52,628 nt of DNA from Betaproteobacteria bacterium HGW-Betaproteobacteria-16 (GTDB lineage Bacteria > Pseudomonadota > Gammaproteobacteria > Burkholderiales > Burkholderiaceae_C). The DNA is taken from positions 1-52,628 of the forward strand of contig PHCQ01000042.1 in NCBI GenBank assembly GCA_002840835.1. The letters are read 5' to 3'. Within the stretch, counting starts at the first letter, position 1, and each line of letters begins with the position of its first letter. Both the position numbers and the translations under genes were made by a program. This document shows, piece after piece, positions 18,691 through 27,737 of this stretch. Under the pieces are notes generated by a model, which saw nothing but the letters and a program-made list of their open reading frames with translations, ran no database searches and had not been told where the DNA came from.

Positions 18691-18751
18691 GCGCAGTGCC
18701 GGGCCGTCCCAAGCCAGCTCGCACCACACTGCACAGCACGGAGGTACTCGT

Positions 18752-19045
18752 ATGAACACCGCACTCAAGGAATGGCCCCTCTGGGAAGTCTTCGTTCGCA
18801 GCAAGCAGGGCCTGGAACACAAGCACTGCGGCAGCCTGCACGCGAGCGACGCACCTCACGCGCTTCAGATGGCGCGTGACGTCTACACCCGCCGCCAGGA
18901 AGGCGTGAGCATCTGGGTCGTGCCGTCCAACAGCATCACGGCCAGCGAGCCCGACAGCAAGGACAGCTTCTTCGACCCGGCGGCCGACAAGGTCTATCGA
19001 CATCCGACCTTCTACGAAATCCCCGACAAAGTGGGGCACATGTGA
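18752..19045 (+). CDS. paaB: 1,2-phenylacetyl-CoA epoxidase, subunit B
   Basis: A 97-residue small subunit, conserved through KEWPLWEVFVRSKQGLEHKHCGSLHA and DNALQMARD-like DAPHALQMARDVYTRRQEG. It bridges the PaaAC complexes and is needed for activity in vivo. It follows paaA after 61 bp, which contain a GGAGG-type ribosome-binding site (ACGGAGG at about 18739). Its TGA overlaps the ATG of paaC, so the two are coupled. Confidence 0.96.
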   Translation: MNTALKEWPLWEVFVRSKQGLEHKHCGSLHASDAPHALQMARDVYTRRQEGVSIWVVPSNSITASEPDSKDSFFDPAADKVYRHPTFYEIPDKVGHM

Positions 19046-19896
19046 TGGTCTCGGCTTCTACCCATGCACCGGTGGACTATTTGCTGCACCTGGCCGACAA
19101 CGCCCTGGTGCTGGGTCAACGCAACGCCGAGTGGTGCGGCCACGGGCCCGTGCTCGAGGAAGATCTGGCTCTGGCGAACAACAGCCTTGATCTGCTGGGC
19201 CAGGCCCGCATGCTCTACCAGCACGCGGCCGCACTCATCAACGATGACGCCGACCTGGCGAAGCGATTCGAACACCTGCAAGGCGCGCGCAGCGACGGCA
19301 GCGTGACCGAGGACACACTGGCGTACTTCCGGGACACCGCCGAGTTCCGCAACCTCACACTGCTGGAACTGCCGCACAGCGGCCCCCTGGCCGCCACGGC
19401 AGCGGGTGACCGCGACTACGCCACCACCATCACGCGCAACTTCCTCTACAGCGCACTCATGGTGCTGGTGTGGGATCGGCTGCAAACTTCCGCCGATGCG
19501 CAACTGGCGGCGATTGCTGCCAAGTCACTGAAGGAAGTGCGCTACCACCTGCGGCACGCCAGCGACTGGCTGGTCCGCTTTGGTGACGGCACCGACGAAT
19601 CCCACCGGCGTGCGCAGCATGCGCTCAACCACCTGCTGCCCTACTGCCAGGAATTCTGGATCGGCAGCGACGCGGAAGCACAGGCGGTGGCCAGCGGTAC
19701 CGGCATCGACGTGGCCAGCCTGCACGTGGAATGGGATGCCCTGGTCGACGACACCCTTCAAGCCGCCACACTGGTTCGTCCACAGGTGCGCGGCCACGTG
19801 CCGCAGGGAAAACTGGGCGTGCATTCCGAGCACATGGGATTCCTGCTTGCCGAAATGCAAAGCCTTGCGCGGGCACACCCGCAAGCGGTGTGGTGA
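19045..19896 (+). CDS. paaC: 1,2-phenylacetyl-CoA epoxidase, structural subunit C
   Basis: A 283-residue ferritin-like subunit that forms the stable PaaAC core with the catalytic subunit but normally lacks a functional di-iron site. Diagnostic blocks are LLHLADNALVLGQRNAEWCGHGPVLEED and LKEVRYHLRHASDWLVRFGDGT. I chose the ATG at 19045, which shares its A with the paaB TGA. A GTG one codon earlier is possible. The gene is followed by paaD after 9 bp. Confidence 0.96.
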   Translation: MVSASTHAPVDYLLHLADNALVLGQRNAEWCGHGPVLEEDLALANNSLDLLGQARMLYQHAAALINDDADLAKRFEHLQGARSDGSVTEDTLAYFRDTAEFRNLTLLELPHSGPLAATAAGDRDYATTITRNFLYSALMVLVWDRLQTSADAQLAAIAAKSLKEVRYHLRHASDWLVRFGDGTDESHRRAQHALNHLLPYCQEFWIGSDAEAQAVASGTGIDVASLHVEWDALVDDTLQAATLVRPQVRGHVPQGKLGVHSEHMGFLLAEMQSLARAHPQAVW

Positions 19897-19905
19897 AGGG
19901 TCATC

Positions 19906-20430
19906 ATGCCAGTGGCCACTGACCACGACCACGAAGTCATCTGGGCTGCGCTGGCCGAGCTGGCAGATCCGGAAATTCCGGTGATCAGCCTGAGCGAGCT
20001 CGGAATTTTGCGGGAGGTGAGGGCGGGGCCGGACGGCGTGCCCGAAGTGGTGATCACCCCCACCTACAGCGGTTGCCCGGCCATGGGACAGATCGAAGAC
20101 GACGTGCGTGCCGCACTGGCCCACGCCGGCATCAGCGCGCGCGTGGTCACCCAGCTCGCCCCGGCCTGGACGACCGACTGGATGAGCGAAGCCGCACGCG
20201 AAAAGCTGCGCGCATACGGTATCGCGCCGCCGCAGTGCGGCAGCAGCGCAAATGCAGGGACCAACGTGCTCAAGTTCTCGCGCCAGACCCTCCAGCGCGA
20301 GGCCGTGCCCTGCCCGCAATGCGGCTCGACGCACACCACCGAGACGTCCCCTTTCGGCTCCACTGCGTGCAAAGCCATGTACCGCTGCCTGGATTGCCTC
20401 GAACCCTTTGACTATTTCAAACCCTATTGA
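19906..20430 (+). CDS. paaD: Phenylacetate degradation Fe-S maturation protein PaaD
   Basis: A 174-residue MIP18/DUF59-type protein thought to help assemble or insert the iron-sulfur cluster of PaaE. The N-terminal domain contains LADPEIPVISLSELGILREV and PTYSGCPAMGQIEDDV. The C-terminal zinc-ribbon-like segment has CPQCGSTHTTETSPFGSTACKAMYRCLDC with four or more metal-binding cysteines. Its order between paaC and paaE is the standard one. The stop is 4 bp before the paaE ATG. Confidence 0.96.
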   Translation: MPVATDHDHEVIWAALAELADPEIPVISLSELGILREVRAGPDGVPEVVITPTYSGCPAMGQIEDDVRAALAHAGISARVVTQLAPAWTTDWMSEAAREKLRAYGIAPPQCGSSANAGTNVLKFSRQTLQREAVPCPQCGSTHTTETSPFGSTACKAMYRCLDCLEPFDYFKPY

Positions 20431-20434
20431 TGCC

Positions 20435-21541
20435 ATGAATGCCGCTACCCGCTTCCACGAGTTGCCCGTCACCCGCATCAGCCCTGAAGCCGCAGGTGCT
20501 GTGGCCATCACCCTGGCCATCCCGCCCGAACAGCGCTCGGCATTCGCGTTCGAACCGGGCCAGTTCCTCACCGTGCGCGCCACCATCGGCGGGCAGGATG
20601 TGCGGCGCAGCTATTCCATCAGCAGCCCGCGCAGCCTGCTCAAGCAGCGCGGCGAACTCACGCTGGGCATCCGCCCGGTGGAAGGTGGTGTGTTTTCCAA
20701 CTGGGCTGCCAGCGAACTCCGGGCAGGTGACACGCTCAAGGTCATGCCGCCCGATGGCCGCTTCACGGTGCACAAACCGCGCGCCCTGCACCGTGTGGGC
20801 TTTGCGGCGGGTTCGGGCATCACGCCCATCCTCTCGCTCATGGCCAGCACGCTCGAAGAATCGCCCGACGCCAAATTCACCTTGGTGTACGGCAACCGGC
20901 GCATGGACAGTGTGATGTTCAATGAGGCACTGCAGGACCTGAAAGACCGCTACGCGGGACGCCTCACACTGATCCACATCCTGTCGCGCCAGGCGCAGGA
21001 GGTGCCTCTGCTCGAAGGGCGCATCGACGGCGACAAGGTGCGCGCACTGATCGCCACGCTGCTGCCGGTGGCCAGCATGGACGAGGTCTTCATCTGTGGT
21101 CCTGAGGCCATGATCGAGGCCACTGAAGCGGCCTTGCTCGAGGCCGGCGTGCGACCCGACCGGCTGCACACCGAGCGCTTCACGTCACCCACGCTGGAGG
21201 CCCTGCCAGCAGGGGTTCGGAAGGCTGTGGTGCTGGGCCATCCGGCCTTGCCCACTGAAGGAGACGTGTCACTGACCGTCTTGCTCGACGGCAAGTCCCA
21301 CGCCTTGCGCATGAACAGGGACGAACGTGTGCTCGACGTCGCGCTCAACGCCGGGCTGGACCTGCCCTGGTCGTGCCGGGGCGGCGTGTGCTGCACCTGC
21401 CGCGCCAAGGTGATGGAAGGTTCGGTGCAGATGGAAAAGAACTTCACACTGGAGCCGTGGGAAACCGACAAGGGCTTTGTGCTGTCGTGCCAGGCCCGCC
21501 CCACCAGCGACCGCCTGGTGGTGAGCTACGACGAGCGCTGA
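20435..21541 (+). CDS. paaE: 1,2-phenylacetyl-CoA epoxidase, reductase subunit E
   Basis: A 368-residue iron-sulfur flavoprotein that passes electrons from NADPH to the PaaABC oxygenase. The FAD-binding domain has VRRSYSISSPRS. The NAD(P)-binding domain has GFAAGSGITPILSLM and FICGPEAMIEATEAAL. The C-terminal plant-type ferredoxin domain carries CRGGVCCTCRAKVMEG and a final cysteine in LSCQARP as [2Fe-2S] ligands. The start at 20435 was chosen because the family N-terminus begins there, although the frame stays open upstream inside paaD. It is the last gene of the operon. Confidence 0.97.
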   Translation: MNAATRFHELPVTRISPEAAGAVAITLAIPPEQRSAFAFEPGQFLTVRATIGGQDVRRSYSISSPRSLLKQRGELTLGIRPVEGGVFSNWAASELRAGDTLKVMPPDGRFTVHKPRALHRVGFAAGSGITPILSLMASTLEESPDAKFTLVYGNRRMDSVMFNEALQDLKDRYAGRLTLIHILSRQAQEVPLLEGRIDGDKVRALIATLLPVASMDEVFICGPEAMIEATEAALLEAGVRPDRLHTERFTSPTLEALPAGVRKAVVLGHPALPTEGDVSLTVLLDGKSHALRMNRDERVLDVALNAGLDLPWSCRGGVCCTCRAKVMEGSVQMEKNFTLEPWETDKGFVLSCQARPTSDRLVVSYDER

Positions 21542-21661
21542 ATGCTCCCACGGGAGAGGCTTCCTTGGCCCCACCCGACGTCTCCGGCCTGAAGGTTCAT
21601 GGCTGACGAGGTCCAATCAAATGATCGGCCCTCGCCGGCAACCGGATACCGGAGCCGCCGG

Positions 21662-22255
21662 TCAGAAGCGGTAGCCCAGGCCCACCCCGAACAGCACCGG
21701 ATCGACCTTGAACTTGCCGATCTCGCTGCCGCCCGCAAGCACTTTCGTGCCCAGGTACACCTTCTTCACATCCAGGTTGAGGTACAGGTTCTTCGCCACC
21801 GGAATGTCCACACCGGCTTGCAGCGCGAGGCCAACACTGTTGCGCTTGATGTCGACGCCGGCCGGCAGGTTCACCGAGCTGAAGCGCGTGTAGTTGAGGC
21901 CGGCGCCCACGTAGGGCTTGAAGCCGGCCGCGTCAAAGTGGTATTGAACGGTCAGCGTGGGCGGCAGGTGGCGCAGGCTGCCGATGCGGGCATCGCCGGC
22001 GGACAAGGTGTGCTTCTGGGGCACGGTGAGAATCAGTTCAGCCGCCAGGTTGGGGCTGAAAAAGTAGCTGAAATCCACTTCAGGCAGCCACTTGTTGTTG
22101 ACGTTGAGCCCCAGGCCGGTGGTGTCCTTGTTGACGCTGTCCAGATGAACGGCACGAGCACGCATGAGCAGCGTGCCGGCCTGGAAGTCCTGCGCCAAAG
22201 CAGCGCCCGATCCGAGCAGCGTGATGGCGGCCATCGCAACGATATGCTTCTTCAT
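21662..22255 (-). CDS. OmpW family outer membrane protein
   Basis: A 197-residue eight-stranded barrel. The signal peptide MKKHIVAMAAITLLGSGAALA is followed by QDFQAGTLLMRARAVHLDSVNKD, and the conserved PPTLTVQYHFDAAGFKPYVGAGLNYTRF and a terminal GLGYRF stand further on. OmpW proteins are small hydrophobic-compound channels, often induced under oxygen limitation, and the FNR/ANR-like boxes upstream fit that. It converges with paaE across 120 bp, in which I see no clear terminator. Confidence 0.93.
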   Translation of the reverse strand: MKKHIVAMAAITLLGSGAALAQDFQAGTLLMRARAVHLDSVNKDTTGLGLNVNNKWLPEVDFSYFFSPNLAAELILTVPQKHTLSAGDARIGSLRHLPPTLTVQYHFDAAGFKPYVGAGLNYTRFSSVNLPAGVDIKRNSVGLALQAGVDIPVAKNLYLNLDVKKVYLGTKVLAGGSEIGKFKVDPVLFGVGLGYRF

Positions 22256-22297
22256 GATCTTCTTTCGGTCCTCGATACGGGAATATCCCCGTGAGGG

Positions 22298-22303
22298 ATT
22301 ACA
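22298..22303 (-). promoter_or_regulatory. Candidate -10 element of ompW
   Basis: On the minus strand this reads TGTAAT. It predicts a transcript start near 22291, which puts the FNR-like box at 22326-22339 at -41.5, the class II activator position. Confidence 0.5.
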
Positions 22304-22325
22304 GAAGACGGATCAGCCGCGTCGC

Positions 22326-22339
22326 TTGAGCAAAATCAA
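22326..22339. promoter_or_regulatory. FNR/ANR-like box proximal to ompW
   Basis: On the minus strand this reads TTGATTTTGCTCAA, one mismatch from the consensus TTGAT-N4-ATCAA. It is centred at about -41.5 from the predicted start. Confidence 0.55.
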
Positions 22340-22386
22340 TCCTGTTCAGCCTCAGGCGTGGCGGCTGACAGCAAACGCCATGCGGC

Positions 22387-22400
22387 TTGACCTGGATCAA
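22387..22400. promoter_or_regulatory. Second FNR/ANR-like box upstream of ompW
   Basis: The plus strand reads TTGACCTGGATCAA, one mismatch from TTGAT-N4-ATCAA. It is centred 61 bp upstream of the first box, close to six helical turns, so both would face the same side of the DNA. Confidence 0.55.
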
Positions 22401-22444
22401 ACAATCGACCAGCGGCCGATTCCGGCCGCCTCGCGAAAGCAAGC

Positions 22445-22864
22445 TCACTCCCGGAGCAGTTGCACGGAGACCACCCCGCTTCTCAGCATGCCCAGCGCCG
22501 AGGCCGCCGCATGGCTGAGGTCAATGACCCGCTTCGGGCTGAACGGTCCGCGGTCGTTGATGCGCACCACGACCTCCCGGCCGTTGTTGACGTTGCGCAC
22601 GCGCACTCGCGTGCCAAACGGCAACGTCTTGTGCGCGGCCGTGAGGTCTCGCATATCGAAGGGCTCGCCACTGGCCGTGCGTCGTCCGTGGAAGCGCTCC
22701 CCGTACCAAGAGGCCAGGCCCTGGTCGATCACCTGCGCATCTGTAGCGCCGCAGGGCAGTGTCGATAACCAGGCATCGATGGGGTCGTCCTGCGCTGACG
22801 GCGCCGCACAGCCTCCGAGCCACAGCGTGGACGACAGCACCAACAAAAACAAGGACCGTGTCAT
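22445..22864 (-). CDS. RlpA-like septal ring lytic transglycosylase, lipoprotein
   Basis: A 139-residue lipoprotein. The signal [19 protein letters not shown] ends in the lipobox LGGC, and the double-psi beta-barrel domain of RlpA follows. Its typical motifs are [33 protein letters not shown] and NDRGPF. RlpA family members cleave denuded glycan strands at the septum. There is no SPOR domain, so septal targeting by that route is absent, as in the shorter family members. I started at 22864 to place the signal peptide directly at the N-terminus. The frame continues upstream to 22954 without family similarity. Confidence 0.88.
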   Translation of the reverse strand: MTRSLFLLVLSSTLWLGGCAAPSAQDDPIDAWLSTLPCGATDAQVIDQGLASWYGERFHGRRTASGEPFDMRDLTAAHKTLPFGTRVRVRNVNNGREVVVRINDRGPFSPKRVIDLSHAAASALGMLRSGVVSVQLLRE

Positions 22865-23020
22865 GGGCCCCGAGGGTTTCAGGTGGGGACGGTCGAAGGC
22901 GAATTCGGAAGGAGCGTCAATCACGATGGTCATTCTGTCCGGCAGGAGGAGCACAGCCCCTCCCGACGGCCATTCAGTTGCGGGAATCAGCCCCGCTTTT
23001 ACCAGACCGCGCCGGACGCT

Positions 23021-23902
23021 TCAATGCCGGTCTGTTGCTGGTGCAAAAGAGCGGCTCCATGCGGGCCAGGCCTGGACCCAGCAGCAGTGGTGGTCAAAGT
23101 CCTTCTCCCTGTGGACACGGATCGCAGTCGAAGAGTCTGCGGTCAATGGCCGCTGCGCCCGCAGGAATCCGTCGAGCAGGGCGGGCGGCACGGTCCGGTC
23201 TCTGCTGCCGACGAAATGCCACTGGGGCAGCCCGGTCAGTCGTGGCGCAATGTCACGCGGCTCAAGAGAGCCACCCAACGTTGACAGGCCTTGGCTGCAG
23301 GTCCAGGCCTTCACATCCAGCACGCCTGCAACCGTCACCAGGCCCACCACGTCGTGCCGGCGGGCGGCCAGCAGCGCGGCGATCGCTGCCCCACCGGAGT
23401 AGCCCACCAGCACCAGACGGTGTGCACCCTGCACCTGCCGAAGCTGGTCCAGCGCCTGGTCCATGGCCTCCACAAGTTCAGGGGCGAACCGGTGACTGGT
23501 CCAGTACTGTGGATGGCAGTTGCGGAAATCGGTGACAAAGGTGTACTGGCAAGGACGGGCCAGGTACACGGCCGACGCACCGGCATCGGCCATCGCCAGG
23601 CGCAAACCCACCGGGTCTGCCGGGGTGGGCGCAAACGAAGGCGTCTGGCGATCCAGCCAGGCGAGGCCGTCGCCCTCGATGTAGACGTGCAGTTGCGCTG
23701 TGGCGCCGGGACGACGAGGCACAAAAGCCTGGATGGCAAAGTCGGTCGTCTGCAGGACAAGGGGCTGCCAGTCCTGTGCCGCCGCAAGCTCAAAGACGCG
23801 CTCCGCGCGCTCACGCGGCGAGGTCGAGCAGCCGCTCAAAGCGGCCGCCAGAAGCATCGCCCCCAAGACCCGCAGAAGGGGCACCCGGCAGCGCTGCGTC
23901 AA
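23021..23902 (-). CDS. Alpha/beta-hydrolase lipoprotein
   Basis: A 293-residue predicted lipoprotein. The signal RVPLLRVLGAMLLAAALSGC ends in a lipobox, and an alpha/beta-hydrolase fold follows. The nucleophile elbow is LVLVGYSGGAAIAALLA (GxSxG), an acidic residue lies in FVGSRDRTVPP, and a histidine lies in KDFDHHCCW. The substrate is unknown. The start is a TTG whose reading overlaps the TGA of the upstream autotransporter, with GGAG a few bases before it, so translation is probably coupled to the autotransporter. An in-frame ATG at 23857 would shorten the signal peptide and seems less likely. Confidence 0.78.
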   Translation of the reverse strand: MTQRCRVPLLRVLGAMLLAAALSGCSTSPRERAERVFELAAAQDWQPLVLQTTDFAIQAFVPRRPGATAQLHVYIEGDGLAWLDRQTPSFAPTPADPVGLRLAMADAGASAVYLARPCQYTFVTDFRNCHPQYWTSHRFAPELVEAMDQALDQLRQVQGAHRLVLVGYSGGAAIAALLAARRHDVVGLVTVAGVLDVKAWTCSQGLSTLGGSLEPRDIAPRLTGLPQWHFVGSRDRTVPPALLDGFLRAQRPLTADSSTAIRVHREKDFDHHCCWVQAWPAWSRSFAPATDRH

Positions 23903-26454
23903 AAGCTCCAGCCGAGACGCACGGTCGCGCTCTGGTCGCGCAGGCCCTTGCGCAGTGCAAGGTCGTAGCGAGCGATCACTTCCATGCCTTCAGTGGGTCG
24001 GTAGCGCAGACCCACGCCCAGCTCGGCCACCGTTCTTGAATGGGGCAATCCCTCGGTGGTGAAGGCGGCGCCACCCCCGGTGAAACGCGCCGTGACGGCG
24101 TTGTGCTGGCTGCTCAGGTCGTAGCCCAGTGCGGCGCGTGCCAGCCACTGGGTTTGCGAACCCAGGTCCCCTTGAACCTGTGCGCCGAACTTGAGGATGG
24201 CCTCTTCGGCCTTCTGGGATTGGGTCTGCAGACTCAGCGCGCCGGCCCCGGTTTCGCTGTAGGCCTCGCTCTTGAAGCGCCGCCAGTCCAGTGCCACCAT
24301 CGGTTTGAACGTCATGTCGGGAGCCACCGCGACACTCCGGCTGATTCCCAGGCCCACATGCCATGCGTCGGTATCGTATTTTCCTTCGGCCGTTCGACCG
24401 ATGAAGCCCAGATGCCGCTGCGATTCGACGCGGCCGCGGGTGTAGTCGCCCTGCCAATTCAACTGCCAGCCAGCTTCATTCAGGGTGTGATGCCCATAGG
24501 CTGCCAGTTGCACACCATCGATGTCGCTACTGTGGCCAGCGGCAAAGTCCTGGCCGTCCACCTTGCTCTGCAGATAGCCCAGCCCGAATCCCAGTGTGGA
24601 GCGGGCATTCAGATCGGACTGCACACCACCCATCAGGCCATACGAAGCCACCTTGAAGCCGCTGACGTTGTCCACCGCATCCTGGTTGACCCAGTTGCCT
24701 ATCGGCTTGACCCACAGGCCGCGCCCACCGGCCTCCGATCCACCCGACTGCCCCAGTTCGGCCTGCTGCTCAATGACCGAACCCGAGCTGGCACTGTGAG
24801 CCAGGCCAGCGAGCGCCGCGTTGCCATGCATGGACGGCATCACCTGGCCCACGGCGAGCGCCACCGTGCGATTGCTGGGCAGTTTGCCCAATGCGGTCAC
24901 GACGTTGTCAAAGTCAGTGCCAGTGGAACCGCCCCGGATGTATCCATCGAGCACCTGCGCGACCGGCACGCCATTGAGCAGGCCATGCTGGATGACCGCA
25001 GGCACGATGCCTTGCGTCGAGCCGAGCACCGTCACCTCAGGTGCAGGCGCGGGAGCTGGCGCGGGATCTGGCGAGGGTGCTGGTGTGGGCGACCCAGCTG
25101 CCACGACCTCCAGGTCGACGGCGTTGCCATTGATTGCCGACTCAAAATTGAACAGTGCGCTGTTGTCGCTGACGTTGTTCGCGGGCGCGTTGTTGGTCAC
25201 GCCATCGCCTGAAACGATCACGCCACTCAATGTATTGCCAACCGCCAGCGTATTGGTCGCGCTCACATCCACATCAAATTGCGCGGAACCCGACAGCTCC
25301 ACGCCGCCGCTCACGTTCAAGCGTCCATAACTGGAGTCGCTACTTGCACCGATACGCAAAACACCGCTCTGGGAGTAGTGGCCCGTGATGTTCGCCACGG
25401 TGCCCTCGGGCACCACCAGCGTGCCTGCATTGCTGAATGCGTCTGCGTCGGTGCTGTCGACCGACAATGTGTGCGCCGAAGCACCAATGCGCAACCTGCC
25501 GCCGTTGTGAATGACGAAAGTGTGCGAATGGAAAGTGTCGCTGGTGGTGAAGGCAGCGCCGCTTCGCACATTCACCGAGCCGTCGCCAGCGCCCACGGCA
25601 CCTGAAGCCCGATTGATCACAGGTCCCGTGATGCTCGACGAGGTACCCTCAATATTGAGCGTGGTGTACAAGGTGTGGATGCCACCATCGATCAGGCCGG
25701 CATTGTTGATGGTGGCCAGCCTGCTGCCCGCATCGTGGCTCAGGATGGCGAAGCCACCCGATCCCGTGATCTCCCCTCCTGCGGCGTTGTCGATCACGCC
25801 GATCTCCCCGCGATTGATGATGCCCACCCCCGCGCTGATCACACCGGCATTGTTGATGCCATCGATATTCCCCTGGTTGACGATCGCATTGTTTGGAGAT
25901 TCGATGCGTCCCGTGTTGTTCAGCTGACCGATATGGCCGGCATTGGAAATCGCTGGTTCAAAACTGAATATTTGCGCATCGGAGCCGAGGTTGTTGAACT
26001 GTGAGATCGATCCTCCGGCGTCATTGAGCACCCCGGCCACGTTGCCACGGATTTCTCCACGGTTGCTAAGGTCGTCGATGTCCCCTTCGTTGTAAACACC
26101 TCGGTCGAAGACGCTGATAGACCCCTCATTGGAGACTTCAACGTCATTGATGGAAGGCTGAACCACCACACCGTCGGTGGTCGATGAGATGGCACCGGCG
26201 CCGGTGATCGCCAATTCATCCGCTGATTCAAGTTGGCACACCCCATCTCTGGCATCGTTCACCACAATGGCGCCCGCTCCCAGACAGGTACCCGTGCCCG
26301 CCAAAGCGAAACCATGAGACATCACGAACAGCCCCGACAGCGCCACACGCCTCAAGTCCACGGCGCCCCGGCTCTGACGCGCAGCCGAGTCAGCATGGGA
26401 GGAACTGTGTTCATCGCAGGCAATGCAAGTCAGGGGCGGTCGATTTGGATTCAT
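23899..26454 (-). CDS. Type V autotransporter with beta-helical passenger
   Basis: An 851-residue secreted protein. A long N-terminal export signal ends near SHGFALA at residue 52. The passenger of about 400 residues is built of irregular repeats with the pattern N-(N/x)-x-G-x-I (for example GHIGQLNNTGRIES and GNIDGINNAGVIS), predicted to form a beta-helix. A Pro/Ala linker (PTPAPSPDPAPAPAPAPEV) follows at about residues 458-480. The C-terminal beta-barrel of about 280 residues ends in the outer-membrane signature LGWSF. No catalytic motif was seen in the passenger, so adhesion or biofilm is the likely role (inference). The hydrolase gene downstream is translationally coupled. Confidence 0.85.
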   Translation of the reverse strand: MNPNRPPLTCIACDEHSSSHADSAARQSRGAVDLRRVALSGLFVMSHGFALAGTGTCLGAGAIVVNDARDGVCQLESADELAITGAGAISSTTDGVVVQPSINDVEVSNEGSISVFDRGVYNEGDIDDLSNRGEIRGNVAGVLNDAGGSISQFNNLGSDAQIFSFEPAISNAGHIGQLNNTGRIESPNNAIVNQGNIDGINNAGVISAGVGIINRGEIGVIDNAAGGEITGSGGFAILSHDAGSRLATINNAGLIDGGIHTLYTTLNIEGTSSSITGPVINRASGAVGAGDGSVNVRSGAAFTTSDTFHSHTFVIHNGGRLRIGASAHTLSVDSTDADAFSNAGTLVVPEGTVANITGHYSQSGVLRIGASSDSSYGRLNVSGGVELSGSAQFDVDVSATNTLAVGNTLSGVIVSGDGVTNNAPANNVSDNSALFNFESAINGNAVDLEVVAAGSPTPAPSPDPAPAPAPAPEVTVLGSTQGIVPAVIQHGLLNGVPVAQVLDGYIRGGSTGTDFDNVVTALGKLPSNRTVALAVGQVMPSMHGNAALAGLAHSASSGSVIEQQAELGQSGGSEAGGRGLWVKPIGNWVNQDAVDNVSGFKVASYGLMGGVQSDLNARSTLGFGLGYLQSKVDGQDFAAGHSSDIDGVQLAAYGHHTLNEAGWQLNWQGDYTRGRVESQRHLGFIGRTAEGKYDTDAWHVGLGISRSVAVAPDMTFKPMVALDWRRFKSEAYSETGAGALSLQTQSQKAEEAILKFGAQVQGDLGSQTQWLARAALGYDLSSQHNAVTARFTGGGAAFTTEGLPHSRTVAELGVGLRYRPTEGMEVIARYDLALRKGLRDQSATVRLGWSF

Positions 26455-26873
26455 GCGTAGAACACTTTCAAGTCAGCTTGTGAAAAACAGAGGGTGGTGC
26501 CAGCCCCGGTACCAGGGCCAGAACTCTGAACAACAGAAGAGTGGAGACTGCGAATACCTTCGTGTACCTAACCCTCAGGAGGCACAGCATCGAACAGATT
26601 CAAAACCACTCTCTTCCATCCCGAATACAGCTAGATTTTCTTACAAGCTGCCGGATAAGCATGTGGAATATGTCACAAAGTCTCGGAGGGGGCGGCGCAA
26701 CACACCCGCAAGACGTCGCTTCTCCCCCGAAAGAGGGGGAGACCAGGCCGACCCGCGTTCGCCAAGGGGTGCCTCTCGGCGGCATGCTGGGCACGACCGT
26801 GTGAATCACCGGACAGGGGGCCCAGGCACCATGAAATTGAAACGGGTGCCCCCTCCCCCGCTTCTTTTGCGAT
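26455..26873. other. Intergenic region between autotransporter and metF
   Basis: 419 bp without a gene I can support. It should contain the autotransporter promoter, but no convincing hexamer pair was found. It is less GC-rich in its first 200 bp than its surroundings. It also holds the hairpin at 26721-26742 and a GGCACC/GGTGCC pairing about 30 bp past the metF stop that lacks a T-run. Confidence 0.6.
26721..26742. repeat. Short GC-rich intergenic hairpin
   Basis: The arms TCTCCCCC and GGGGGAGA enclose a six-base loop. It is similar in style to the hairpins at 12767 and 28594, and lacks the T-run of a terminator. Confidence 0.45.
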
Positions 26874-27722
26874 TCAGCTCGGTTCGCTGGGTGGCGACAG
26901 CGCCAGCCGCCGCACGATTTCCATCGTGGCCACGCTCTGGTTCATGGTGTAGAAGTGCAGGCCCGGCACGCCTGCATTGCGCAGTTGGTCGCACAGGTCG
27001 GTGACCACATCCAGACCGAAGGCCTTGATGGACGCCGTGTCGTCGCCAAAGGCCTGCAGGCGCATGCGGATCCAGCGCGGGATCTCGGCGCCACAGGCGT
27101 CGGAGAAGCGCATGAGTTGCGTGGAACTGGCGATGGGCATGATGCCGGGCACGACCGGTACGTCCACACCCAGCTTGTGCAGGTCGTCGACATAGCGAAA
27201 GTAGGCGTCGCTGTTGAAGAAGTACTGCGTGATGCCAGAGTTGGCGCCGGCTTTCACCTTGGCAGCAAAGGCGTCCAGGTCGGCCAGGGGCGACTTGGCC
27301 TGCGGGTGCGTTTCGGGGTAGGCCGCCACCTCGATGTGGAAATGGTCGCCGGTCTCGGCACGCACAAAGGCCACCAGGTCACTGGCGTAGCGAAACTCGC
27401 CGCCCACGCCGTAGCCACTGGGCAGGTCGCCCCGCAGGGCAACGATGCGGCGGATGCCAGCGGAGCGGTAAGCCGCCAGGCGTTCACGGATGCTCTCGCG
27501 TGACTGACCAATGCAACTCAGGTGCGGCGCAGCCGGGCAACCTTCGCTCATGATCTCGGTCACAGCCTGCAGCGTGCCGTCCTGCGTGGAGCCGCCAGCG
27601 CCAAATGTGACGGAGCAGAACTCTGGTTTCAGCGCGTACAGCTGCTGGCGCACCGCTCGCAGCTTCTCTGCACCCTCGGGAGTTTTGGTGGGAAAAAATT
27701 CCAGACTGATCGGAAGACTCAT
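26874..27722 (-). CDS. metF: 5,10-methylenetetrahydrofolate reductase
   Basis: A 282-residue flavoenzyme that makes 5-methyltetrahydrofolate for methionine synthase. Family blocks include ISLEFFPTKTPEGAEKLR at the N-terminus, VTFGAGGSTQDGT, LRGDLPSG and YFFNSDAYFRYVDDL. An AGGAGGGG site precedes the ATG. It is the last gene of ahcY-tlyA-metF, an arrangement common in Burkholderiales, and so probably lies under the SAH riboswitch at 30133-30220. Length is normal. Confidence 0.97.
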   Translation of the reverse strand: MSLPISLEFFPTKTPEGAEKLRAVRQQLYALKPEFCSVTFGAGGSTQDGTLQAVTEIMSEGCPAAPHLSCIGQSRESIRERLAAYRSAGIRRIVALRGDLPSGYGVGGEFRYASDLVAFVRAETGDHFHIEVAAYPETHPQAKSPLADLDAFAAKVKAGANSGITQYFFNSDAYFRYVDDLHKLGVDVPVVPGIMPIASSTQLMRFSDACGAEIPRWIRMRLQAFGDDTASIKAFGLDVVTDLCDQLRNAGVPGLHFYTMNQSVATMEIVRRLALSPPSEPS

Positions 27723-27737
27723 GCTCCCCTCCTCATT

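Noticed and set aside
21542..21661. tRNA or small RNA in the gap between paaE and ompW
   Set aside because: No cloverleaf, T-loop or terminator could be drawn. Only a weak CCGGC/GCCGG pairing is present.
26822..26860. GGCACC/GGTGCC pairing after metF as a terminator
   Set aside because: The stem is only six base pairs with a long loop and no T-run.
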